A DNA stretch of 64,000 nt from Bromus sterilis (taxonomy: Eukaryota; Streptophyta; Magnoliopsida; Poales; Poaceae), in NCBI GenBank assembly GCA_950022295.1, contig OX465600.1, positions 288,593,782-288,657,781 on the forward strand, given 5' to 3'. Shown here piece after piece: positions 21,767 to 33,163 of the stretch. The notes below the pieces were generated by a model. The model worked only from the letters and a program-made list of their open reading frames with translations. It was not told the origin of the DNA and made no database searches. The translations under genes were made by a program, and so were the position numbers. How positions within the stretch are numbered: the first letter of the stretch is position 1; each line of letters starts with the position of its first letter.

Positions 21767-23405
21767 TGATGGAAAGAGAGTGTTAATACTCTTCAATCCC
21801 TCGTTGATTACCCCAAGTGCAGAGTGAGATATAGTGCAGCGGCAAGTTTTCCCTTGGCAAAGATACCAAGGTTTGTCTCCCGTAGGACTCCGAAGGATAC
21901 AAGAAGGTGGTAAAGTGAACAATGGCGCCGAGGTTGCTAACTTCACCTGGACCTGCACACAGATACAAATAACTTTGCTCCCAACGAGTACAGAGGAGTT
22001 GTCAATTCCTCCGGCCTTGCCGTTTACAAAGGATCAACGCAAGAGATAATGATAGTGGCAACTGAAAGTAAAGACTGAAAGTAAATTGAGGGTGTAAACA
22101 ATGATATGAAGATGGACCAGGGTCCCGTGATTTTCACTAGTGATGTCTCTCTCCCAACACACGATAAAAGTGCTAGCGAGGTAAACAAATCACAGTTGGG
22201 CAATTGACAGGATTATGAAGGCACCGCAATGCTAACTATGCTACAAAGAAAGGAAGGGCTCAAAAGCAATGGGCAGTACGCACGGGTAAGTAGACCGAAA
22301 TCCATCTGCATCTACTACGAATCATCCACCTTGAGATATCTATCCAGAACATCTCGCTGGTATTAAGTTGCGAATCCCACCCAAAGTGTAAACTCAAAGC
22401 AACAGACAATTGAATTAAAAGAACTATGCGTAAAGTAAACAATCCTTGCACCTGCAGGTACAAGCACCGTTGTTTTATCCCTGGTGGCAACAACACATCC
22501 CCTAGTCTCATGTTTCTGTCACTCAAGCTAGACATCAAGGGGCTGAACCCACAATCGAGCATAACGCTCTATCTTGGAGTTGCAAATAAAATACTTGGAC
22601 AAAGCAAATACCGCAACGGAGAACATGCAAGAGTTTACTCAAGAACAAAATATAAAAGAGAAGAATCAAATATATTACTCATCACAATCTGAACATAGTC
22701 TCATAATCCATCAGATCCCAACAAACTCAGCATAGCAACATCAGAAATTACATAGATGCCTCGATCACGTGAGGCAGCTCACGAGGACTCGAAAGTGGAA
22801 GCACAAAAGGGGGAGAGATAGATCACATAGCTACTGGTCACAGACCCATGGTCCAAGGGAAACTACTCACGGTACATAAGGGAGGCGTCCATGGCTATGG
22901 AGGGTCTCCCGGAGGGGTAGCTTCTCCCGGCAGGGTGCCGGAGCAGCTTCTCTAGGCATCCCCGATCTAGAAACGGCGGCGGTGGCGGAACAGAGGCGAG
23001 ATCGCGAAAGATGAGTCCCGATTAGGGGTTTCCGCCCCGAGAGGTAAATATAGGCGAAGGGGGGCGTCGAGGGGACCCACCAGGCAGCCAGGAGGCCTCC
23101 TGGCACGGCCTAGGGTGGGGCCGCGCCAGGGGCCCTCCTGGCCTCCTGGTGGTGGCCCTCCTCCGCTCCTTAGGTGTTTCCGGAAGCTTCCGTTGCGCTG
23201 ATTTTTTATATATTTTTCCCGGTAATGGCCGGAAAACCTGAAATACAAAAACAGCGGAAAATAGAAACTGGCAACTGGGTGCACTGAGTTAATAGGTTAG
23301 TCCAAATAGGTTCAAAAGTGTATGAAAGTTCAAGCAAAACATGGAAAAGTCACACAAAACATGCATGGAACAAGCAGAAATTATAGATACGTTTGGGACG
23401 TATCA
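21767..23405 (-). repeat. 5' LTR of element B
   Basis: About 1.64 kb, from TGATGGAAAG to GGGACGTATCA on the plus strand. Along most of its length it resembles the LTR of element A (4547-6172). The last 280 bp pair with 6173-6477. Confidence 0.82.
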
Positions 23406-23718
23406 ATTGCTGCTACGGGGTGTGTGGATACCGGTAGAGGGATCATAACTTCTATCCTTCTTCGAGGAGCATCTTCTTCTTCTTCTTCCTCGGAGATCTG
23501 TTCGAGGGAATTGATCGAGGGATTCGTTCGTGGGATAGATCGTGGGACGGATCGTGAGACGAATCACGAGATATACTTCCACCCGCTTCATCAACTCTTC
23601 TTCCGCTGCAATCGTTGGTGAGCAATGGCCTAAAACTTGTATGCCATCTTTCTTGGATGATCTTGGGATCTTGATTTGTAGGCACGATTTTTTTTGTTTT
23701 CTACTACGTTTCCCAACA
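23406..23718 (-). mobile_element. Truncated LTR of an unclassified retrotransposon (element E)
   Basis: On the minus strand the sequence switches at 23718 from a protein-coding frame to TGTTGGGAAACGTAG, a start typical of several Triticeae LTRs. It continues for 313 bp until element B begins. The reading frame happens to stay open through it, which makes the host protein look longer than it is. The remainder of E lies beyond element B, outside the window. Confidence 0.6.
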
Positions 23719-24251
23719 AGATCAACATCATTCTCCTCATCTTCATAAAAATCATTCACATTTTCCTCTTGGTTCATGCGTGGAGGGCTCAATGTTTGCC
23801 TCAATTCTTGTTGGCTCAAAGAAGGTTGACTCAATTCCTCTTGGTTCATGGGTGGAGGGCTCAATGTTTGCCTCACTTCTTGTTGGGTCAAGATAGGTTG
23901 ACTCAATTCCTCTTGGTCCATGGGTGGAGGGTTCCTTTTGGTGGCAAATATTTCAAGAGCCTTGTCTTGGGATTCGGCCACCACTTCCTTGTATGCAAGC
24001 CAACGTTGTTCCGAGTTGATACGCATTGTTTTCCAACGAATGTGATGTCCAAAACCAACATTATGCCTTCCCTCCAACAAAACCACATCACTTGGGCCCA
24101 TCCAATTCAACTCCTTCCTTACTTGTTCCAACAACTCCACATAGTTGGGACTAGCATCAAACACCAAATCTTGCTCATCCAAATCCGGCTCTACATTCCC
24201 TTTCAAAAATGCATCCTTGTTCACATGATGAAGATGAACAATTCTTGCCAT
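23719..24251 (-). pseudogene. N-terminal fragment of a Mutator-like transposase-type gene
   Basis: The ATG at 24251 (MARIVHLHHVNKDAF..) directly follows a plausible 3' splice site (TTAATGTAG on the minus strand). About 177 codons remain. They include DEQDLVFDASPNYVELLEQV, a KELNWMGPSDVV segment, and GHHIRWKTMRINSEQRW, then two or three imperfect PPPMNQEELSQ repeats. I associate this N-terminus with grass Mutator-like (MULE) transposase proteins; the catalytic domain is absent. The frame is cut at 23718 by LTR element E. Element H is inserted 50 bp upstream in the probable 5' intron. The alternative is an unrelated host gene family. Confidence 0.5.
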
Positions 24252-24300
24252 CCCTACATTAATTATAGGAAAAAAGGAAAAATTTATCATTAAGTATTAA

Positions 24301-24305
24301 TAACA
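24301..24305. repeat. Target-site duplication of element H, left copy
   Basis: TAACA immediately before the LTR. The matching copy is at 37096-37100. Confidence 0.92.
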
Positions 24306-27300
24306 TGTCGGGACCTGGGGTTAGCGTATGTAATTCCAGTCACGATACAATCACATGGAGAGCCGAGGTCCGTACCCACTTGTCTAAGCAGACAAGGCCA
24401 AGCACAGAACGCTCTCGGAAAGCATCAAACGTGAGGGGCATCCCATCCAGGCCGGATGATCAACTGAGATGGGTCCTCAACGTCCGCTCACAAGTCTAAA
24501 TGCTTATGGGTGGTGAATCCCATACTCATAGACAAGTCACCTCAACCATGTTATCGATTGGATCCTAACTCTTACATAGACTTACTCCAGCCCGATCACT
24601 TAGTCGGGGTCTAGGGCAGGCTCGATCATACAACAAAGTGTGCACGTGACAGAGTCACGAGCAATCGCATCGCGATGCCCCAACCTGCGCACATCTAAGG
24701 GCCACTTGGTATATAAAAGACCGTCAGCCAGATCACAACTAAGGTCTCGAAAACCCATACTAAGACATGCATGTTATAAACATACATGCAGCACACATGC
24801 CTAGTATGAACAGCAGGTATCATCACATAACTCTACAAAGTACTTCTTTATTTACTTACACATAGAGTATACAAAGATCACATGTCTGTGATCAACATTA
24901 CATCATACAACGGAAGCAAATTAGGTCTGAGTACAGACAAGTTTAACAAATGGCTTAGAGAAGCCTTGTAAACAAACATGCCCTTCCACGAGGGACCAGA
25001 CTGCTGTCTGGAACTATACTACCAAGGTCAACGTCGAGCTTCACGAAGGTGACTCCATCGGGGTTCGGGTTCTTATCTAAAACATAGAATAAGCAAACGT
25101 GAGTACAAAGTCGTACTCAGCAAGACTTACATCAGATCTATACTACTCATGCTCAAGTATCAAGATAAAGGGAGGTGGGGTTTCAACATGCAGAAATGCC
25201 AGCTTTGACTTGGCTAATCCTGAACTACGAATACCAGACTTGAGGTAAGAAGCGTACACGAGTCCACTACATCTCCAACCAATTACACCACTATGGTGCC
25301 TTCCTCGACTTCCCCACGAGAAAGCGCGCCATAGCACTCACACTTATCTTGGTGTATTTTAGAAGTATCCATTTCAAGTTGTCTAATAATCAGGTACAGG
25401 TTCCAAGTAGTCTTTAACCACGGACGCGGCTATTCGAATAGTTTTGTTAACCTTGCAAGGGTTTAAGCTACACACACATGACCATCGGTTACCGCCAGGT
25501 CTAGCCACTGTTCAAGAGGTGACAGCGAGGATGTTCACCACGACACTTCGCTCACAACCGGTCTATTCCAGGAGTCGACTATCTGAGTTTGCCTCCGCTC
25601 GAGAGCCCGGCCGGATCAACGAAACGGACTCAAACAATGTAAGTGACCGAGACGCCACCTCTGGCAGATGGTTTTCCTGCCTCACAGGTGCACCCACATA
25701 TCTATATGATGCAACCATTCCTTCATTCTTTTTCTATGCAGATGTCAAATGGAAAGCCCAAACTAATGTGACTCCTGGACGTCGACACGGATCAAGGTAC
25801 TAGGCCGAGAGGGGTCAGTGAGCCCAATGTGTGGTTGTACTCTTTTTCTTGGATTACCATACAAGAACTCGGTGCTTAAGGCGGTGTTCAACGAGACAAC
25901 CCACTGTGTACTCCTACACAGCCTCTCATCGTTCACCTTGTATTAGGGTGGATTCACCAACACAGGTTCACTTTCATCAACACCATGTTCACTATCATCC
26001 CGACTCACATCAAAAGCAACCTCCTGTAACACTAAGCATGCAATAAGCTGTAACAGTTGCAGGGGCCACATGATATCAACCAACTCCTATGTCAGCTAGG
26101 ATTGTGGTTTGCTTACTACTGTGACAAGATGATAGGTCATGCATCGGATATGGTTCAACTATGCGGTAGAATCGATACAAGGTGATCTACTAAACATGCA
26201 TAAGCGAGACTGAGAGGGAATTGGGATTTTATAGACATGATCAATGGGGTTTGCTTGCCTTGCCGACGAGGTTCGTTACGATGTCTTCAACGAAGGGGGT
26301 GGCTTCGGTTTCCGGCTCCACTTCTATCAGCAACATGACAATCATAGGATCAACATAATGTACAGTGCACAATCACATGAATAAGATTGTAATGGTGATG
26401 TTCAAGGTACTGATGTGTTGAGCATTCCATTTAAAAGGAGTATATTGCATTTGAAATGCAAATTCAAACTCCATTTGATTTATCGATGAATTTCAAATGC
26501 ATTTGAATGCATGAAAGTTCATTTGAAAAGGTTGATCATGAAGTGATGCTGTAAAGCTGAGGTAAAGCCTCTGATGTGTGGATGAATCCATCTAATTGAA
26601 GTGTGTTGCAAAATCATTTGCAAAATCACTCCAAATTTGAAATCAAAAAGGATCCATATGCATGTTTGCTACTGTTCACCCATTTTAAAATAGTCAAACA
26701 TAGAAACAAGTTGCATATTCATAATCCTTGTATTTTTCTGATAATTTTAGACATATTATTTGTCCAATTTGGAGTTAATATGAATTTTCTATGAATTATT
26801 GAAGTTTTAGCTATTTTCTGGAATTTCTTAAATTCTGGTTTTCTGTTTATTGCGTCAGCATGACGCAGAGCTGACGTCATGGGGGCTCTGACGGGTGGGG
26901 TCACTCTGTCAGTGGGAGAGGGGCTAATCCCTCTCTGTTTAATTAACAGAGGGGTTTAGGGGGGCCAGGGGGCCCACTTGTCATGGACTCGGGGGGAAAT
27001 AGCAAGGTGATTAAGGCCCTAATGGCCTGGGCTCGCCGGCGGCAGTACTGTTCACGCCGGAGACTCGCCGGGGTCGCGATTTAGGCCACGGGAAAAGAAG
27101 CTGGAGGCACGGGCGTGTAGCCCGCGGCGTTGCGCAGCGAAGGAAATAGGCGGGGGTCAAAGGCGTGGCCTCGGGCCACGGCTACGTCGACAACGCGGCG
27201 GCCGGGGTCTCTGACCTTGACGAGCACGGCGAAATCGGCCACGGGAGGACGAACGGGGAGGGGGATCGAAGCGGAGGCTCACCCCGGTGACGATGGTGAG

Positions 27301-28236
27301 CTCGGCGACGTCGGGGAGGAGATGTGGACGGCTCAATTCGTCGCCGGAGTCGTGGCGGCCGGCGGCAAGTCGTTGAAGGGGACGACGTTCCTGTGGTGCT
27401 CCGGCTCGAATTGGTGGCGCAGGCTGACGAAGCTGTCGACGAGGAACCTCCTGGACAGGCTAGCTCGCCGGATGGTGGCCGGTGGCCACGCGTTTCTCGG
27501 CGGCGCGCTCTGGCTCGCTTCGGGTCTTGCTTGAAAATGGAAAGGACGGAGAGGGAGAGCTAGCAGGAGAAGGGGAATGGGGCGCGGGTTGTTCTGGCGA
27601 TGTCGTTGCGCCAGGAGGGGGGCAGGGGATGTCTAGAAGGCTCTCACGTCGTTGACGTGGCGTCGGCGTGCCCCTGGCCTCCAGCGAGCTGCTTTGGGGG
27701 AAGGGGGGAGGAAGACGACAGAAGCTCGGGTTGGGCTGGGCCGGCCTAGTTTAAGTTGGGCCAGAAGCAGGTATGGCCCTTTTTTTTCCTTTTTTTTTCT
27801 TTTTTGTTTGTTTTTCTTTTTCTGCCTTTTGTTTTGCTCTAGTAAAAATACCAAAACATTTTATAAAAATGCCCAACTAATTTTATAAATACTAGGTGAC
27901 CAGTAGCTAGCCACATATAGAATTTGGACATTTTTGAAATTCAATATATTTTGAATTTCAATTCAAATAGGGTCAAATTTAATTTCCAAGGCACCTTTTG
28001 AATTTTTGAATATTCCATGGGCATGGGAATGAACCCTAACCACTTTTAAAATGATCACCATCATTTATAGGAATTTTCAAAATATTTAAATGATTTTTGG
28101 AAAAAGATTTTTATCTGGCCATTTGAATTAATTTCTCAGGGCTTTTCTTTTCCCCATTTTTGGATTTCATTTGAATTTTTGCATGATGCAAAGGGCACAA
28201 GCAACCCTAGCACTTACCCCAGTTGGGGTTCTGACA
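24306..28236 (-). repeat. 3' LTR of element H
   Basis: Direct repeat of 33164-37095, starting TGTCGGGACC and ending TTCTGACA. It contains a GC-rich island (about 27000-27760) between AT-rich ends. A plus-strand open frame at 27130-27534 lies in that island. Confidence 0.93.
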
Positions 28237-31171
28237 ACTCGCCCCCACTCAAAAGAATCTCGTCCCAAGATTCAGAAGTCATCGGGAGGAAGGTGGGGTA
28301 CTCGGCACGGAGGCGGTCTTCTCTTTCCCACGTAGCTTCTTTCTCGGAGTGATGTGACCATTGCACTTTGAGGAACTTGATCTTCTGACGACAAGTGACA
28401 TGCTCTTCTGAATCAAGAATACGAACAGGGTACTCTCGATAAGAAAGGTCATCTTGGAGATCAAGCGTTTCATGGTCGACTTCGCGGATGGGGTCCTTGA
28501 AGCAACGCCTGAGTTGTGACACATGGAATACATCATGTACTCGAGAAAGGTGAGGGGGTAGTTCAAGTTGGTAGGCAACTTCTCCACGTTTAGCGAGAAT
28601 GCGGAAAGGTCCGATGTAACGTGGGGCCAACTTGCCTTTGATACCGAATCTTTGGGTTCCCTTCAGAGGAGTAACCCGAAGGTAAGCCTTCTCATCTAGA
28701 TTGTAGCTTTCTTGCCTATGATGACGATCATAGTAGCTTTTCTGACGAGACTGTGCGGCTTTCAAACGATCACGAACAATGCGAACTTTCTCTTCTGCTT
28801 CCTTGATCATATCCGGTCCAAAGAGTTGTCTTTCACCGGTTTCTGACCAGTTTAGGGGTGTTCGACATCGTCGTCCATATAGGAGTTCAAAAGGAGCCAT
28901 GTTCAGACTAGATTGAAAACTATTGTTATAAGCAAATTCGGCGAATGGAAGAGACTTCTCCCAATTCTTTCTGAATGAGATAACACAAGCTCTGAGCATG
29001 TCTTCCAAGATTTGATTAACCCTTTCAACTTGACCACTAGACTGAGGGTGGAAAGCTGTACTAAAGGATAGATGAGTTCCCATAGCATTCTGAAAGCTTC
29101 CCAAGAATCTAGAGGTGAAAAGGCTGCCTCGATCAGAATTGATTACCAAATGAACACCGTGAAGAGACATAATTCTAGAGACATACAAGTCCGCTAACTG
29201 GCTAGCAGTTATAGACTCGCGAACGGGAAGGAAGTGAGCAACTTTGGAAAGTCTATCAATGACCACGAAGATGGCATCATTTCCTTTCTGGGTTTTTGGA
29301 AAGCCGGTGATGAAGTCCATACCGACTTTGTCCCATTTCCACTCTGGAATAGGCAAAGGTTGAAGTGTGCCAGCAGGTCTTTGGTGTTCTGCCTTAATGC
29401 GACGACAAACATCACATTCAGCAACAAATCGAGCAATGTCTCTCTTCATCCTAGTCCACCAAAATCTCTGGCGTAGATCTCGGTACATTTTTGTGCTACC
29501 GGGATGCATTGAGAGGGGTGTGTCATGGGATTCTTTGAGGATGAGTTGCCTTAGATCCCTATTCTTAGGTACTACCAAACGATTTTCAAAGAATACCGTT
29601 CCTTTACTATCTGTGGAGAAACATTTAGCAACTCCGCTAGCAATGTTCTCCTTGATCCGGCGAACACCTCGTGCACGCCTTTGGGCAACTCTGATTTGAT
29701 CTTCAAGGGTTGGTTTCGCCACCAAGTTGAACAGAGATCCACGAGGAACAATCTCGAGATTGAGCTTTCGAAATTCCTCATGAAGAAGTGGTTGATAGTG
29801 TTGTAACATGAGGTTGTTACAATACGACTTACGACTTAGTGCATCAGCCATGACATTGGCTTTGCCTGGGGTGTAAGAAATTCCTAAGTCATAATATTTT
29901 ATCAACTCTATCCAGAGTCTTTGCCTGAGGTTAAGATCTCGCTGGGTGAATATGTATTTGAGGCTTTGGTGATCAGAATAGATCTCACAACGATTACCAA
30001 GGAGGTAATGTCTCCAAGTCTTCAGGGCATGAACTACGGCAGCGAGTTCAAGATCATGGGTAGGATAGTTCTCTTCATGTGGCCGCAACTGGCGTGAAGC
30101 ATAATCTACCACATGTCTATCTTGCATAAGTATGCATCCTAACCCTTGCCGTGAAGCATCACAATAGATCTCGAAATCCCTTTTGGTGTCTCGAGGTGCA
30201 AGTACGGGTGCAGAAGTCAATCTTCTTTTTAGCTCTTGAAAGCTTTCCTCGCACTTAGGGGTCCATTGGAATTTCTTATCTTTCTTGAGGAGTTCAGTTA
30301 GAGGCTTTGCAACTTTAGAAAAGTTCTCGACGAAGCGGCGGCAATAGCTTTCTAAGCCAAGAAAACTCCTAACTTGCTTAACCGATTCAGGTGGAGTCCG
30401 GTCAAGGACGGCCTGAACTCTCTCGGGATTGACAGCAATGCCTTTTGCAGAAATCACGTGGCCTAAATAGGTCACTTCTGGTAGCCAAAATTCACACTTG
30501 GAGAACTTGGCATAAAGGCGATGCTCTCTAAGTTTCATCAATACCAACCTAAGATGTTCTGCGTGCTCTTCTTCGTTCTTCGAGTAGATGAGAATGTCAT
30601 CAAGATAAACCACAACAAATTTATCTAGGTACTCCATGAAGATCGAATTCATTAAGCGCGAGAATGTGGTGGGGACATTGGTTAAACCGAAGGACATGAC
30701 GGTGTACTCGTAAAGACCATAACGAGTACTGAAAGCCGTTTTTGGAATGTCCTCATTTCGGATTTTGATTTGATGATAACCTAATCTCAAATCCATTTTG
30801 GAGACGACAGAGGATCCAGCAAGTTGATCATAAAGATCATTGATCCTGGGCAGTGGGTACTTGTTCTTTATCGTCGCTAGATTTAGCGGGCGATAGTCTA
30901 CGCACATCCTTTCTGTTCCATCTTTCTTCGTTACGAATAGAACGGGGCAACCCCATGGCGATGAGCTAGGGCGGATGAAGCCTTTTACCAACGAAGCATC
31001 AAGTTGGGTTTTTAGCTCAGCTAGCTCATGTGGGTCCATTCTATATGGACGTCTGGAAATTGGGGTTGTGCCTGGTATAAGATCCACTATGAATTCTACA
31101 CATCTGTCGGGTGGCATTCCCGGCAGCTCTTCAGGAAAGACATCCGGGAAGTCACAAACCACCGGAATATC
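28214..31171 (-). pseudogene. Pol segment of element H (RT, RNase H, integrase, chromodomain-like tail)
   Basis: The open frame runs about 985 codons from just after a TAA stop at 31172-31174 to 28214; its first ATG is at 31162. RT: WGCPVLFVTKKDG, then DLRLGYHQI, then the YLDD catalytic motif at about residues 186-189. RNase H: from EIYCDASRQGLG to KANVMADALSR, about residues 327-445. Integrase: zinc-binding HHCC region ending CDVCRRIKAEH, then DDE core with MDFITGFPK, NSDRG and GQVERVNQ. The C-terminus has a chromodomain-like KFLKVQWSHHSEKEATWE. The last codons enter the 3' LTR. All expected domains are present; the frame is cut off from gag by the upstream stop. Confidence 0.92.
28237..28252 (-). 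promoter_or_regulatory. Polypurine tract of element H
   Basis: The minus strand reads TTGAGTGGGGGCGAGT directly before the 3' LTR. It primes plus-strand DNA synthesis in LTR retrotransposons. Confidence 0.85.
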
Positions 31172-32695
31172 TTAAAGGTCTGGAAGGGGAAGCACATTCA
31201 AAGTATGCATCTGGGTTCTAGAGCTGGGTGATGTGTAGTCAATGGTCTGGCCTGAAGGATGGGTAAGTCTAACTGACTTGGCTTTACAATCAAGGAAAGC
31301 ATTCTGCCCTGATAACCAATCCATTCCTAGGATGACATCAATGTCCGAAGACTTGAGGGCTATAAGTGAAGCAAGGAATACTAAACCCTCAATTGCAATT
31401 TGATTGCCATGGCTTACTCTATTAGTTTGCCACTTTGAACCAGGAGTTTGAATGATCGTTGGAGAAAACATTTCTTCAAAAGGGAATTCATGACGAAGTG
31501 CATAACTCTCCGACATGAATGAATGGGAAGCTCCTGGATCGAAAAGAACGGAGGCGGTAACATGATTGACTGGGAGTGTGCCAAGGATGACATCAGAAGT
31601 AGCAGTGGTGTCCTCAACTAAGATTTGGTTCACACAACCACTACTAGTGGATGAAGGCTTTTCTGGAAAGGCTTTGGTGGTTGATTTCTTTGGAGGCTTG
31701 GGTCGAGAATGACGTGGTGCCATCAAGACCTGAGGGCATTGACGATAGTAATGGCCTGGAAGACCACACTTAAAGCATACCCTGTCTGAATTGCTGGGAG
31801 TGGGATTACTTGGTTGTACACCATCATTCCGTGGAGGAACAATGTGTTGAGGTGGATGGCATATATTGGATGTTGGTCTCTGCAGAAAGTTTTGAGGTAT
31901 GGCTCTGGTTGGAATCCAAATTCGGCGTTTCTGAGGGGCTGAACTTGCAGACGGAGCAAGCTCAAGAGCATGCTTGCGAGACTCTTCGAAAATTTCATTT
32001 CCATGCTCAGCTCGGAAAGATTTGTTGACTAAATCCTCAAAGGTGGCAAATTCGATGAGGTTGAGATCATGGCGAAGGATGGGGCTAAGTCCCTTACGTA
32101 ACCTTGCCTGCTTTCTGGCATCGGTGGTGATCTCATCTTGGGCATACCGAGCAAGACGGTTAAACTCTCTCACATACTCATGAATGGACATCTCTCCTTG
32201 AGTCAGATTGCAGAACTCTTCTTTCTTGCGCTCCATCAACTCATCCAGAATGTGGTACCCTCGAAAGGCAACACATAACTCCTGCCAAGTCACTACGTGA
32301 CCATCAGGCTGCATCGCAACATAGTTCTCCCACCATTCAGCAGTAGCACCTTCCAGAAAGTATGTCGCGAATATAACTCGGTCATCGGGAGCAACATGTG
32401 CAGTGTCAAGCTTACGCTCGATGGAACGGAGCCAATCATCAGCTTCAAGGGGCTCAGAAGAACATCAGAATACCGGTGGCTTGAGGAGGATGAAGTCCTG
32501 AATGCTCACAACCACATTACGCTGACGAGCGGTATTCTGCTCGATGATCTCCAGAAGGCGTGTTTGATCACGTCGATTCTTCTCAGCTTCCATCATGATT
32601 TCCGCCGCAGAAGGCAGTGGTAGAGGTTCATCATCATTTCAATTCCGAACACGGTCTCGATTCCGACGAACAGCACTACGAGTTCCACCTGACAT
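31172..32695 (-). pseudogene. Gag-protease segment of element H with in-frame stops
   Basis: The likely original start is the ATG at 32695 (MSGGTRSAVRR..). In-frame TGA codons lie at 32639-32641 and 32465-32467, and the segment ends at the TAA at 31172-31174. The longest open part, 31172-32314, contains retrotransposon gag (EFCNLTQGEMSIHEYVREFN), a zinc knuckle CFKCGLPGHYYRQC of CX2CX4HX4C form, and an aspartic protease. The protease motif is DPGASHSF instead of the usual D-S/T-G-A, followed by VILGMDWLSGQNAFLDC. All three stops are in the same frame as pol, so this was one gag-pol polyprotein. Cytosine-to-thymine change at methylated sites would be a simple cause. Confidence 0.88.
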
Positions 32696-33144
32696 CCTGT
32701 GTGATAAAAATCAACAATCAGAACAGGGTGTATGAGGGAATCAAAGACAAGAAGGACATGAAGAAGACGGAAAAGATTATAATGCGAAGGCAATGATTCA
32801 AAGAAACTCGGAATAATTTCGGCAGCATAACGGCTACACCGGGATGGAAAACAAGACAACCTCGAGGAGATTGAACAGAACTTCCTCAAGGAACTCAAAA
32901 ACTCGAAGACTCGGGACGACCACAACTGTCCTACGGCTACAAGGAGGCAAACAACGAGATGTTCTAGTCAAACATAGATGATCCTAGTCCTATCATCCCG
33001 TAGAAAAGATAAGGGTGACTCAGAACTCAGATCGATGAGGGTAAGGAGAAAAAGAAGCCTTGCGTTGTTCCCTTATACCCAGAGTAACTATATAACTATA
33101 GAGTGCTAGACTCGACTTCGACCAAGGGTTGATAAGCCTACAGA

Positions 33145-33163
33145 CAGTCCTGCTCTGATACCC
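33145..33163 (-). promoter_or_regulatory. Primer binding site of element H (initiator tRNA-Met type)
   Basis: The minus strand directly after the 5' LTR reads GGGTATCAGAGCAGG. This matches the tRNA-iMet site TGGTATCAGAGC except for the first base. Confidence 0.82.

Larger units (their letters stand above)
6173..23405 (-). mobile_element. Element B: Athila/Sabrina-type retrotransposon split by nested insertions
   Basis: This minus-strand sibling of element A has a 5' LTR at 21767-23405, a PBS at 21739-21756, an acidic reading frame at 20615-21621, a non-coding 3' internal region at 17616-20614 and 6478-6573, and the beginning of its 3' LTR at 6173-6477. Two insertions interrupt it: element A in the 3' LTR, and the Harbinger-like element F (6577-17612) near the polypurine end. 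The right flank 23406-23410 (ATTGC) would be one copy of the target duplication. The other copy lies beyond the window. It has no gag, reverse transcriptase or integrase of its own. Confidence 0.8.

Noticed and set aside
23403..24290. A 295-codon protein running the full open frame
   Set aside because: The first codons precede a splice-site-like TTAATGTAG, and everything after 23719 is LTR sequence of element E read by chance. Only 23719-24251 is kept.
27130..27534. 134-codon frame in the LTR of element H (208 codons in the other LTR)
   Set aside because: The two LTR copies were identical at insertion, so similarity is no evidence of selection. The length changed freely and the composition just follows the GC island.
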